Assembly (NCBI GenBank): GCA_021160885.1
Contig: JAGHBR010000483.1
Span: 1-9,524, forward strand
Reading direction: 5' to 3'
Length of the DNA: 9,524 nucleotides
Source: Caldisericaceae bacterium
Lineage (GTDB): Bacteria; Calditrichota; Calditrichia; Calditrichales; Calditrichaceae
Every line of letters starts with the position of its first letter. Within the stretch, counting starts at the first letter, position 1. Made by a program: the position numbers and the translations under genes. Shown piece by piece: positions 1-7,538 of this stretch. A model generated the notes under the pieces. It had not been told where the DNA came from, searched no databases, and saw only the letters and a program-made list of their open reading frames with translations.

Positions 1-27
1 ATTAAGGAAATGGCAAGGAAAGGTCAA
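1..27 (-). CDS. Possible 5' end of the next gene in the minus-strand block (partial)
   Basis: Downstream of the acyl-CoA synthetase stop, the minus strand carries a good Shine-Dalgarno stretch GAAGGAG (positions 36-42) followed after 8 bases by a TTG codon at 27-25. It opens a frame reading MTFPCHFLN to the window edge without a stop. The 40-base gap to the preceding stop fits an operon neighbour, and TTG is also the likely start of two other genes here. Only nine residues are visible, so no function can be given; the call rests on the ribosome binding site alone. Confidence 0.35.
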
Positions 28-67
28 AATAATTTCTCCTTCAGCAGGCCCAGGAAATGTTTTGTGT

Positions 68-1768
68 TTAGCTATTAGTTTCTTCAACGTACAGGTAGCG
101 TTTTGTCTTTTGAGTTGGTGTTTTTATAAATGGTTCCGTTTGTTCAATGATTTTACTTATGCGGGAATAATGTGACAGCTGTTCATTAGCCTGTTGACGA
201 AGGTTTTCTAGCAATTCTTTTATTTTTTCACGAACCTGCGTTTCGCTTAAATGGTTAATGCCAAATTTACGGTCAATTTCTTCGTAATTCAGAAAGACAC
301 GGGCAACGATTTTACCATTGTCCTCGTAAACCAGACTTTCGGAAACACACTCAAACTCATTTAAAATGCTTTCAATCTGTTCGGGGTAAATATTTTCGCC
401 GCTGGGACCTAAAATCATGTTTTTTAAGCGACCTTTAATGAACAAAAAGCCCTCTTCGTCCAACATGCCCAGATCGCCTGTTCTGAACCAACCGTCCTCC
501 GTTAAAACCTCAGCTGTTTTCTCCGGGTCTTTGTAATAGCCCAGCATTACATTTGGTCCCCGAACCCAAATTTCACCTTCACCGGTTTGCGGATCAGGGT
601 TGTGGATTTTAATTTCCACTCCGGGAATGGCCCGGCCAGTGGAACGTAACTTGCGGTTAGGCGCAACCATGCCCGCCACAATGGGCGCCGTTTCGGTTAA
701 GCCATAACCAACGGCGTAAGGAAAGTCAGCCTCATACATGAATTTTTCCACATCCGGCGCTAATAAGGCGCCACCAATGGGCATGCAATGCAATTGTCCG
801 CCAAATGATTCGTGCAATTTTTTACCGGCTTTCTTGATAATAGCTTTACGAAGGGCCGGCACTTTTTGGACGGAACGCAACAACCAGTTCTTGTTTAACT
901 GCGGAACAATCCTGGTTTTGTAAACTTTTTCGATGATCAGTGGTACAATCAACATGATTGTTGGTTTAATAAGCTGAAAGGCTTTGAGCAGTAAGCGCGG
1001 AGTAGGCGGCTGGTTAAAATAATGAATACTGGCTCCACCAATAAAGGGCGCTACCATACCAACAGTACATTCATAAGCATGAGCCAGTGGCAATACGGAA
1101 AGTAATCGATCTTTCGGTGTGGCTGGAACGATTTTTAAAATAGTAACGGCATTGCTTACAATATTGTAGTGCGAAAGCATAACGCCTTTGGAGTGTCCGG
1201 TTGTCCCGGAGGTGTAAATAAAGGCAGCTAGGTCATTGGGCTGAGGCGTTTCTTCCTTGCTTTTCTGGGTTAACTTACTGGCCGCCTGTTTTAGTTTATT
1301 GATCTCCTTACTCCCGCGATCAATAATTTCTTTTAATGGGTCTTTGTCTTCCTCTTTAAGTAATTTAAAATCGTCGATTAGAATAATGTGTTTCAAACTG
1401 TCAATCTTGGCGTCTTCAATTTTTGCCAGCTGATTGGAGGAAACAAAAATCGCCTGACATTTAGCGTGTTTGAGAATATGTTGCACCTCGTTTTGGTGGA
1501 AATCGGGTAAAATGGGCACCGCTACCCGACCAAAGGCTGTGATGGCAAAATAGGCCTGAGACCATTGCGGTTTACTTTCGCTTAAAATGGCAATTCGTTC
1601 CCCGGGCTCAATGCCAAGGGTTTTGATTAATTCATGGAGTTCTTGCACTTTATCGTAAAACTGTCCGTAAGTAATTGGAGCTTCCCCTACAAAGCCAACG
1701 GCTGGATAAGGGGCATGATTCTGTTTGAGGTATTCCAGAATATCTCGCAAGGTTTTTAAATGTTCCAT
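68..1768 (-). CDS. AMP-forming acyl-CoA synthetase (long-chain fatty acid--CoA ligase type)
   Basis: An adenylate-forming enzyme of the ANL superfamily. It would activate a carboxylic acid, most likely a medium- or long-chain fatty acid, with ATP to an acyl-adenylate and then form the CoA thioester. From the ATG at 1768 it is 566 residues. The phosphate-binding motif YTSGTTGHSKG is at about 185-195, GYGLTET at 354-360, TGD at 430-432, the hinge GR at 446-447, GENIYPEQIE just after it, and the C-terminal TPTQKTKR with the candidate catalytic lysine near 554. A lysine-rich linker precedes the phosphate motif. A TTG at 1792 would add eight residues but has no ribosome binding site; the ATG has GGGGA 4 bases upstream, so I prefer it. 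The gene follows mgtE after 148 bases with no clear terminator between. Chain-length preference cannot be read; acyl-ACP synthetase or another ANL ligase is possible. Confidence 0.9.
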   Translation of the reverse strand: MEHLKTLRDILEYLKQNHAPYPAVGFVGEAPITYGQFYDKVQELHELIKTLGIEPGERIAILSESKPQWSQAYFAITAFGRVAVPILPDFHQNEVQHILKHAKCQAIFVSSNQLAKIEDAKIDSLKHIILIDDFKLLKEEDKDPLKEIIDRGSKEINKLKQAASKLTQKSKEETPQPNDLAAFIYTSGTTGHSKGVMLSHYNIVSNAVTILKIVPATPKDRLLSVLPLAHAYECTVGMVAPFIGGASIHYFNQPPTPRLLLKAFQLIKPTIMLIVPLIIEKVYKTRIVPQLNKNWLLRSVQKVPALRKAIIKKAGKKLHESFGGQLHCMPIGGALLAPDVEKFMYEADFPYAVGYGLTETAPIVAGMVAPNRKLRSTGRAIPGVEIKIHNPDPQTGEGEIWVRGPNVMLGYYKDPEKTAEVLTEDGWFRTGDLGMLDEEGFLFIKGRLKNMILGPSGENIYPEQIESILNEFECVSESLVYEDNGKIVARVFLNYEEIDRKFGINHLSETQVREKIKELLENLRQQANEQLSHYSRISKIIEQTEPFIKTPTQKTKRYLYVEETNS

Positions 1769-1916
1769 TTTTTCCCCAATAAAATTAAACAAACCAATAA
1801 TAAAATAAGGGCATTTCCAATGGCGGGCAAATAAATAAGTTCACAAATTTAATGACCGAAGTGAAAAGGAAAATACAATTTTTTACCAGCGCTAACTTTG
1901 AGTAAAATGATTCATC

Positions 1917-3275
1917 TTAAATACCATGACTTAGTAATAGAGTAGAGATGGTAAGATAGATTAAAATACCTAAAATATCATTTGTTGTTGAGATAAACGG
2001 CGCGGCAGCCAGCGCCGGGTCGATTTTCAGGCGCTTGAAAGTTAAGGGCACTAAGGCGCCAATAATGGCCGCATTGTTAATAACGACGAAAATGGACACA
2101 GCAAGAATAGTAGCAAAATAGGCAGAATCCCAAAGATAGACAATCAAAAATAAAACGATAGCAAAAAATAGACTGTTCAAAAGAGAAATACGAAATTCTT
2201 TCAACAATCGTGGGCCTGTGTCGCGCAGGCTTAAATCGCCGGTTGCCAGACCACGAATTACGATAACGCTGGCCTGCTGTGCGGTTGAGCCTCCCATAGC
2301 CATGATGATGGGAATGAAAGAAGCAATCATTAATTTTTGCTGCAATGTCACATCAAATTGATTCAAAATAAATGCCGCCAACAACTCCCCCATAAAGGCT
2401 ACCAAAAGCCAGGGCAGGCGGGCTCTGGCCAGTTTGAAGATGGAATCTTCCGTAATCTCTTCATCCGGCGCTCCGGCAATGTAAGCCATGTCTTCCGAGC
2501 CTTCTTCTTCCAGAACATCGACTACATCGTCAATGGTAATACGACCGATCAGGTGATTTTCCTGATCCACGACCGGCATACTTACCAGGTCGTACTTGCT
2601 GAAGATATTAGCCACTTCTTCCTGGTCCATGTCCGGGGTAATTTTTGGGATATCTGTTTTCATTATCTCTTTTAATTGAGTGAAATCTTCGGCCAAAGCC
2701 AGATCGCTTAAAGAAACGACACCAAGCAAACGATTTTCATCATCCACCACATAAATAGAATAAATATCTGTGATTTCCTGTTCGGCTTTAAGGCGGCGAA
2801 TCTCATGAATGGCCTGTTTCACGGTGGCATCCATAGGCAGCGCCACATATTCCAGAGCCATAATGCCGCCGGCCGTGTCTTCTTCGTAGTGCAGCAGCTC
2901 TTTAATCTCGTTAGAATCCTCTTCCGGAATGCGATCAAGAATTTCGGGAACCATCTCTTCCGGAATGGAGGAAACAAAGTCGGCCGCATCGTCAGAATCC
3001 ATTTGATCAACAATTTTTGAAATCTTTTCGACGCCCAATTCTTCGGTCAAATCTTCCACTATTGGAGGATCAAGTTCAGAAAGGACGTCACTGGCAATTT
3101 TGGGAGGTAAAATGGAAAACAGATAAGAACGCTCATCCTTTTTAATATGTGACAAAATTTGCGCGATATCAGCCGGGTGCAGATCAATAATAATGTTTTG
3201 CAGAGCGCCTGTATTTCGTTTTTCAATTAAAACTTCAATATCTTCCAAAATGTTATCAATGTCGAGTTGTTTCAT
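1917..3275 (-). CDS. mgtE: MgtE family magnesium transporter with CBS domain pair
   Basis: A 452-residue inner-membrane Mg2+ channel/transporter, full family length. In order: cytoplasmic N domain of helical repeats (about 1-130, very acidic), two CBS domains (about 135-195 and 200-258), a connecting helix, then the membrane domain (about 285-450) with roughly five hydrophobic helices. In characterised MgtE proteins the N and CBS domains bind Mg2+ and close the pore when cellular Mg2+ is high; the many Asp/Glu here fit that. The pore-region motif reads MGGSTAQQ (327-334) where the Thermus protein has GGNTGNQ. The Asp in TTNDILG (D433) matches the pore aspartate of the last helix. The ATG at 3275 lies inside the end of rsmA, a 20-base overlap in another frame, so translation is probably coupled. 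AAGG lies 9 bases before the start. Confidence 0.95.
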   Translation of the reverse strand: MKQLDIDNILEDIEVLIEKRNTGALQNIIIDLHPADIAQILSHIKKDERSYLFSILPPKIASDVLSELDPPIVEDLTEELGVEKISKIVDQMDSDDAADFVSSIPEEMVPEILDRIPEEDSNEIKELLHYEEDTAGGIMALEYVALPMDATVKQAIHEIRRLKAEQEITDIYSIYVVDDENRLLGVVSLSDLALAEDFTQLKEIMKTDIPKITPDMDQEEVANIFSKYDLVSMPVVDQENHLIGRITIDDVVDVLEEEGSEDMAYIAGAPDEEITEDSIFKLARARLPWLLVAFMGELLAAFILNQFDVTLQQKLMIASFIPIIMAMGGSTAQQASVIVIRGLATGDLSLRDTGPRLLKEFRISLLNSLFFAIVLFLIVYLWDSAYFATILAVSIFVVINNAAIIGALVPLTFKRLKIDPALAAAPFISTTNDILGILIYLTISTLLLSHGI

Positions 3276-4050
3276 CTCTTAAAGCCTTATCAATTAAGTT
3301 GGTAATGTGTTTGAAATCTTCAACAGTCAATTGTTCAGGACGTTTTTTTAAGAACGATTGATCTAAAGAATTTAATACTTTTTCTTCAAAAATTCTACTT
3401 AAACAGTTTTTTAATGTTTTCCGTCGATAGTTAAAGGCAGAACGCACAATTTTCCGGAATAATTCCAGATTAGCGATTCCTTCCACTTGCCTAAAAAACA
3501 AGACAGAAATAAGCGCAGAGTCAACAGCAGGTACCGGAAAAAAGTTGCCCCGTTTTATTTCAAAAAGATACTCCACCTGAGCGTAAGCCTGTGTAATCAC
3601 CGAAAGAATTCCGTAATCTTTGCTGCCTGGTTTTGCACAAACTCTGCGAGCGACCTCCTTTTGTGTCATTAAAACAGCCTGTTCAATACAGCGATGGTAA
3701 TCGATTAAATGAAATAATATTGGACTGGTAATATGGTAGGGCAGGTTGCCCACTACCTTCAAACGTTTACCGCAAGAGAGCCGGCAAAAATCAACCTTTA
3801 AAACATCCTGATTAATGATTTCAATTTGGTCTTGAAACTTTTCTTGCAATGTTTCAACCATACGTGGATCAATTTCAATGACCATAATGCGTTGAGCCTC
3901 TGATTTAATTAGATGCTGTGTTAAAGCTCCCTTTCCGGGGCCAATTTCAACCACACAATTATCTGTTTTTAAATGGAGGGACTCAACGATTTTTTTCTGG
4001 TAAAAGGGATTAGTTAGAAAATTTTGGGAGAATTTTTTTAATGGGCGCAT
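3256..4050 (-). CDS. rsmA: 16S rRNA (adenine1518-N6/adenine1519-N6)-dimethyltransferase
   Basis: RsmA/KsgA uses S-adenosylmethionine to dimethylate two adjacent adenines in the 3' terminal hairpin of 16S rRNA, a late step of small-subunit maturation. At 264 residues it has normal length. Visible family marks are FSQNFL (7-12), the SAM-binding loop EIGPGKGALT (35-44), the acidic end of strand 2 in VIEID (57-61), the catalytic NLPY (102-105), FNYRRKTL (206-213), and the C-terminal KKRPEQLTVEDF (235-246). The start codon is 20 bases after the tatD stop and has no convincing Shine-Dalgarno sequence in that gap, so reinitiation by ribosomes leaving tatD is plausible. The gene end overlaps the mgtE start by 20 bases. 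Loss of KsgA classically gives kasugamycin resistance. Confidence 0.97.
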   Translation of the reverse strand: MRPLKKFSQNFLTNPFYQKKIVESLHLKTDNCVVEIGPGKGALTQHLIKSEAQRIMVIEIDPRMVETLQEKFQDQIEIINQDVLKVDFCRLSCGKRLKVVGNLPYHITSPILFHLIDYHRCIEQAVLMTQKEVARRVCAKPGSKDYGILSVITQAYAQVEYLFEIKRGNFFPVPAVDSALISVLFFRQVEGIANLELFRKIVRSAFNYRRKTLKNCLSRIFEEKVLNSLDQSFLKKRPEQLTVEDFKHITNLIDKALRDETTRH

Positions 4051-4070
4051 AAATGGTACTTTAACCAGGT

Positions 4071-4847
4071 CTAAATGTTTAATTTTTTGAACAGGTGCCT
4101 GGCATTTTCAGTAGTAATTTGTCCCAGATCTTCAAGCGAAATTTTTTTAATTTCGGCTATTTTTTTTGCTGTGTGTACAATAAAGGCCGGTTCGTTTCGT
4201 TTACCTCTTAAAGGCACTGGAGTCAGAAATGGGCTGTCGGTTTCGAGCAATAGTTTTTCTACCGGCGTTTTTTCAACCAGGTGTTCCATTTTGGAATTTT
4301 TAAAGGTAATATTTCCGGTAAAAGAAATGAAAAAATCGGTTTCCAAAATATTTTCCAGGTAAATGTCATCGCCCGAAAAGGAGTGCAGTACGCCTTCTTT
4401 TTGAGCCAGGGCGTTGGAGGTAATTAGTTCCAGTAAGTCGGCCTGAGCTTCCCGATTGTGGACGATTATGGGTAAATCTAGTTTTTTAGCGATATGCGAC
4501 TGGTAAATGAAGACATTTTTCTGGACGTTTTTTGGGGCGCGCATGTGGTAGTAATCGAGGCCAATTTCACCGATGGCCACCACTTTTTCGTGTTGGGCCA
4601 ATTCTTCAATCACATCAAAATCGCGGTCGGGCACGTCAGCGCATTCCGTTGGGTGAATGCCCACCGCGGCAAACACAATGGCGTACTTGTCGGCCAGTTC
4701 TACCGCCCGTTTGGAAGATTCCAGGTCAACGCCAATTGAAATAATTCCCGCCACTTTGTTCTCAATGGCCCGCTGAATCACCAGTTCACGGTCTTCATCA
4801 AAAAGATCAAAATCCAGGTGAGCGTGAGTATCCACAAAAAGTTCCAT
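4071..4847 (-). CDS. tatD: TatD family metal-dependent hydrolase (putative deoxyribonuclease)
   Basis: A 258-residue amidohydrolase-fold protein of the TatD/YcfH/YabD family; characterised members are metal-dependent DNases. The metal ligands can be placed: HAH at 8-10 (DTHAHLDF), Glu94 in GEIGLDYY, His130 in IVHNREA, His155 in LHSFSG, and Asp204 in ETDSPFL, followed by the family's PxPxRGKRNEP-like tail at 209-220. Nothing is missing, so it should be active. AAAGGAAA lies 6 bases before the ATG. It starts 26 bases after the metG stop and ends 20 bases before rsmA. metG-tatD-ksgA neighbourhoods also occur in Bacillus-type genomes, which supports the operon reading. Which TatD paralogue it is cannot be decided here, so the symbol is used in the family sense. 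Confidence 0.93.
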   Translation of the reverse strand: MELFVDTHAHLDFDLFDEDRELVIQRAIENKVAGIISIGVDLESSKRAVELADKYAIVFAAVGIHPTECADVPDRDFDVIEELAQHEKVVAIGEIGLDYYHMRAPKNVQKNVFIYQSHIAKKLDLPIIVHNREAQADLLELITSNALAQKEGVLHSFSGDDIYLENILETDFFISFTGNITFKNSKMEHLVEKTPVEKLLLETDSPFLTPVPLRGKRNEPAFIVHTAKKIAEIKKISLEDLGQITTENARHLFKKLNI

Positions 4848-4873
4848 GTGGTTTCCTTTCCTGTAAATTTAGC

Positions 4874-6916
4874 TTAACGGACTTCGCTGCCCGCAGGAAT
4901 ATCGTCATCCATTACCGTGAGTAGCGACAACTTGTCATCGGAAGAAGCGGCTAACAACATGCCATTGGATTCCACTCCAAACAGCTTGGTTGGCTGTAAA
5001 TTGGCCACCACAACAATCTTTTTACCAATCAGATCGGCTGGTTGGTAATGTTGCGCAATACCGGCTACAATTTGTCGTTTTTCATCTCCAAGGTCAACCT
5101 GTAGTTTCAAAAGTTTTTTAGATTTTGGGATGGCTTCGGCCTGCACTATCTTAGCCACACGTAACTTTACTTTTCCAAAGGTTTCAAAATCGATCTTTTC
5201 TTCAGGCAGGGGGGTTGCTTTGTTTTCCAGAGCGGCTTTCAGCTTTTTGATCTCTGCTTCAATCACCTCATCTTCAATCTTTTTGAAGAGAATTTCCGGC
5301 TTGTTTAAAAGATGCCCGGTTTTAAGCTGTGCTGTTTTGAACTCATCCCAGTGGTGCCGCTCTCCCAGATTCAAAATGCGCCAGATTTTACGCGCTGTAA
5401 AAGGCAGCAAAGGTTCGCTTAACACGCTAAGCGCGGCAACGGTTTGTAAACACAGATTTATGGTTGTCGCACAACTATCGGGATTCGTTTTGCGTGTGCT
5501 CCAGGGTTCTTTGTCGTTAAAATATTTGTTGGCAAAGCGTGCCAGCTCCATAAATTCGCGCACATAGGCTTTAAACTGAAAGGTGTCAATCAATTGCCCC
5601 AGACGATCCGGAGCTTCCTGCAACCGCTTGAGCAATTCCCGATCCAACTCGTCCAATTCATTTAAAGCGGGCACTTTGCCGTCAAAATAACGATGGGCAA
5701 AGGTAAGGGTACGATTCACAAAATTGCCCAGAATATCGGCCAGTTCATTATTGTGTCGCGCCTGAAAATCTTTCCAGGAAAAATCGGAATCACGGTTTTC
5801 GGGCAAAATGCTGGCCAGTACGTAGCGTAAAGAATCGGGTTCAAATTTTTGCAGATAGTCATCCAGCCAAACAGCGTAATTGCGGCTGGTGGAAAGTTTG
5901 TTGCCTTCAAGATTTAAGAATTCATTGGCCGGAACATTGTCCGGTAACACAAAATCGCCATGGGCCATTAACATGGCCGGAAAAATGAGGCAGTGAAAAA
6001 CAATGTTGTCTTTTCCGATAAAATGCACCAGACGGGTTTCCTGATTTTGCCAGTACTCTTTCCACAGTTCCGGTTGTCCTTTTTGCTGAGCCCATTCTTT
6101 GGTAGCCGAAATATATCCAATGGGCGCATCAAACCAGACGTAAAGCACTTTACCGGTTGCATCTACGTTATATTTGTGCGCCACATCTTGCGGTACAGGC
6201 ACGCCCCAGGGCAAATCACGTGTTACGGCCCGATCGGTCAGCCCCTCGGCAAACCAGCTTTTAATTTGTCCCAGAACATTCGATTTCCATTCGGGATGGG
6301 TGGCAATCCACTCTTCCAGGGTCTTTTGAAATTTAGCCAATGGCAGGTACCAATGAGTGGTTTCTTTTAGTACCGGTTTGGCGTTGGTAATCGCCGAACG
6401 TGGATTAATCAGTTCGGCAGGACTCAATGATTTACCGCATTTTTCACACTGGTCGCCATAAGCATTTTCGAAGCCGCAAGAAGGACAGGTGCCAATCACA
6501 AAGCGATCTGCCAAAAACATTTTTGCTTCGGGGTCATACAGTTGTTTTTCGGTTTTTAGCACAAAAACATTTTTTTCGGCCAATACTCTAAAAAAATCCT
6601 GGCTGGTTTGATGGTGTACCGGAGAAGAAGTTCGCCCGTAGTAGTCGAAACTCATACCGAATTCGGCAAAACTTATTTTGTTCAATTCATGGTAGCGATC
6701 TACCACATCCTGTGGCGAAACACCTTCGGCGCGGGCACGCAGCATGATCGGTACGCCGTGTTCGTCCGAACCGCAGATGTAAATAACATCCGAGCCTTTC
6801 AAACGGTGGAAACGGACAAAGATATCGGCCGGTAAATAGGCGCCGGCCAGATGGCCTAAATGAATGGGGCCGTTGGCGTAGGGTAAAGCGCTGGTCACCA
6901 ATATTCGTTTTTTCAA
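4874..6916 (-). CDS. metG: Methionine--tRNA ligase with C-terminal tRNA-binding domain
   Basis: Class I aminoacyl-tRNA synthetase charging tRNA-Met. Numbered from TTG at 6916 it is 680 residues, the long dimeric form. The Rossmann core has the HIGH-type motif HLGH (19-22) and the KMSKS-type loop as KLSTS (340-344). A zinc knuckle CPSC...CEKC uses cysteines 144, 147, 157 and 160. The helical anticodon domain spans about 385-545, a short charged linker follows, and residues about 576-680 form a Trbp111/EMAP-type OB-fold with GKVKLRVAKI and VVANLQPTKLFGVES, which dimerises and helps tRNA binding. Two in-frame TTG codons, at 6922 and 6916, could start it. The site GAGGA (6923-6927) abuts the first but stands 6 bases from the second, so I choose 6916, giving MKKRILVTSALPYANG. 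It is the first gene of the minus-strand block. Confidence 0.96.
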   Translation of the reverse strand: MKKRILVTSALPYANGPIHLGHLAGAYLPADIFVRFHRLKGSDVIYICGSDEHGVPIMLRARAEGVSPQDVVDRYHELNKISFAEFGMSFDYYGRTSSPVHHQTSQDFFRVLAEKNVFVLKTEKQLYDPEAKMFLADRFVIGTCPSCGFENAYGDQCEKCGKSLSPAELINPRSAITNAKPVLKETTHWYLPLAKFQKTLEEWIATHPEWKSNVLGQIKSWFAEGLTDRAVTRDLPWGVPVPQDVAHKYNVDATGKVLYVWFDAPIGYISATKEWAQQKGQPELWKEYWQNQETRLVHFIGKDNIVFHCLIFPAMLMAHGDFVLPDNVPANEFLNLEGNKLSTSRNYAVWLDDYLQKFEPDSLRYVLASILPENRDSDFSWKDFQARHNNELADILGNFVNRTLTFAHRYFDGKVPALNELDELDRELLKRLQEAPDRLGQLIDTFQFKAYVREFMELARFANKYFNDKEPWSTRKTNPDSCATTINLCLQTVAALSVLSEPLLPFTARKIWRILNLGERHHWDEFKTAQLKTGHLLNKPEILFKKIEDEVIEAEIKKLKAALENKATPLPEEKIDFETFGKVKLRVAKIVQAEAIPKSKKLLKLQVDLGDEKRQIVAGIAQHYQPADLIGKKIVVVANLQPTKLFGVESNGMLLAASSDDKLSLLTVMDDDIPAGSEVR

Positions 6917-6922
6917 AATCAA

Positions 6923-6927
6923 TCCTC
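6923..6927 (-). promoter_or_regulatory. Ribosome binding site that decides the metG start
   Basis: On the minus strand GAGGA directly touches the TTG at 6922 and lies 6 bases from the TTG at 6916. Normal spacing of 5-9 bases favours the second codon, which also gives the usual MetG N-terminus (Met followed by KKRILVTSALPYANG). Confidence 0.65.
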
Positions 6928-6954
6928 GTGTTTACTGGTTAAAGAACAAGCTGC

Positions 6955-6983
6955 AATTTAAAACAGTGTTCCAAATTTTGCAA
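6955..6983 (-). promoter_or_regulatory. Weak sigma70-like promoter candidate for metG
   Basis: On the minus strand TTGCAA (6978-6983) and TAAATT (6955-6960) are separated by exactly 17 bases, each matching 4 of 6 consensus positions. The -10 end is about 38 bases before the metG TTG. Such matches arise often by chance in AT-rich DNA, so this is only the best candidate seen. Confidence 0.25.
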
Positions 6984-7331
6984 ATGGCAGTTCAAGACAG
7001 GTTAATGATTGACATATTGCTAAATTAAAGATCAATGTGTACGTGTTGAAGGGCTAAAAAACTCTGGACTGCATGGATTGCAAAGATGCTTTTTGTTGAA
7101 TGACAAATCTGGTTGGGCAGACGAGCCGCTGAAAATCAGGGTCCTTAAAAAATTTATTTCTAATTTGCCAAATATTGTTTAATTTTCTGCAGAAGGTAAT
7201 TAAAAAGAGTCTCTTAGTGAAACAGAAAGAAGCAAAAGCAAACGTAGAGATTGATCTGCAGATTAAGCGATGTAGGAGCCAGATGGCTTTGTCTGGAAAG
7301 TCTGTTGAAAACAAAAAATTTACACATGTTT

Positions 7332-7365
7332 TTAAAGCCGCGCGTTGGTCCGCCTCAGGCTTTAA
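7332..7365. repeat. Inverted repeat, 8-bp arms, in the GC-richer island
   Basis: TTAAAGCC (7332-7339) and GGCTTTAA (7358-7365) are perfect reverse complements around an 18-base GC-rich loop. A second, nested small palindrome (CCTTT...GCTGGCAGC...AAAGG) lies at about 7379-7406. No T-run follows on either strand, so it is not an ordinary terminator. It may be part of a structured or dispersed repeat. Confidence 0.5.
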
Positions 7366-7469
7366 TGAACATCCCTGGCCTTTTAGTGCTGGCAGCAAAG
7401 GTAAGGGGCAGGCGGCGACCGATATTTTGCCTGACAAACTGAAAAAAAAATGAATTGGACTTCCGAGAA

Positions 7470-7499
7470 GGCAAAACTTTAGCAAAACTTGTTTTTGCC
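7470..7499. repeat. Short direct and inverted repeats just upstream of the channel gene
   Basis: GCAAAACTT occurs twice (7471-7479 and 7482-7490), two bases apart, giving an 11-base period close to one helical turn. GGCAAAA (7470-7476) is also mirrored by TTTTGCC (7493-7499). Located 40-70 bases before the channel start, this could be an operator, but no regulator is visible and the match may be chance. Confidence 0.35.
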
Positions 7500-7538
7500 G
7501 AACATTGGGGCAAACCTTACAGTTACGGATTTTAGGCA

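Larger units (their letters stand above)
6928..7538. other. Divergent intergenic region between metG and the potassium channel
   Basis: About 610 bases without a gene I can support. The left part (6928-7060) is AT-rich and would carry the metG promoter. The middle (about 7250-7440) is visibly richer in G and C and holds reading frames of 92 residues (plus, 7175-7453) and 177 residues (minus, 7054-7587). Neither has a ribosome binding site, the start of the plus one is TTG, both are low in recognisable structure, and the minus one runs 49 bases into the channel gene. An A9 run lies at 7442-7450. The last 70 bases contain short direct and inverted repeats and should carry the channel promoter. 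A remnant gene or a dispersed repeat is the likeliest content of the GC-richer part. Confidence 0.6.

Noticed and set aside
1793..1916. Terminator or Bacteroidetes-type promoter between mgtE and the acyl-CoA synthetase
   Set aside because: A TAAATTTG box is present on the minus strand, but the nearest upstream TTG is at the wrong distance. No stem followed by a T-run is seen.
5130..5567. 145-codon plus-strand frame opposite metG, and similar frames opposite mgtE and tatD
   Set aside because: They are antisense shadows of clearly conserved genes and show no family features of their own.
4874..6916. KLSTS instead of KMSKS as a sign of an inactive synthetase
   Set aside because: The KMSKS loop varies among natural MetG enzymes, and all other catalytic and zinc-binding motifs are intact.
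7009..7014. Perfect TTGACA on the plus strand
   Set aside because: No acceptable -10 box lies 16-18 bases downstream, and the next plus-strand gene is more than 500 bases away.
7175..7453. A 92-codon open frame on the plus strand in the same gap
   Set aside because: It has a TTG start without a Shine-Dalgarno site, no recognisable motif, and ends in an A9 run. It may be part of a repeat or remnant but is not supported as a gene.
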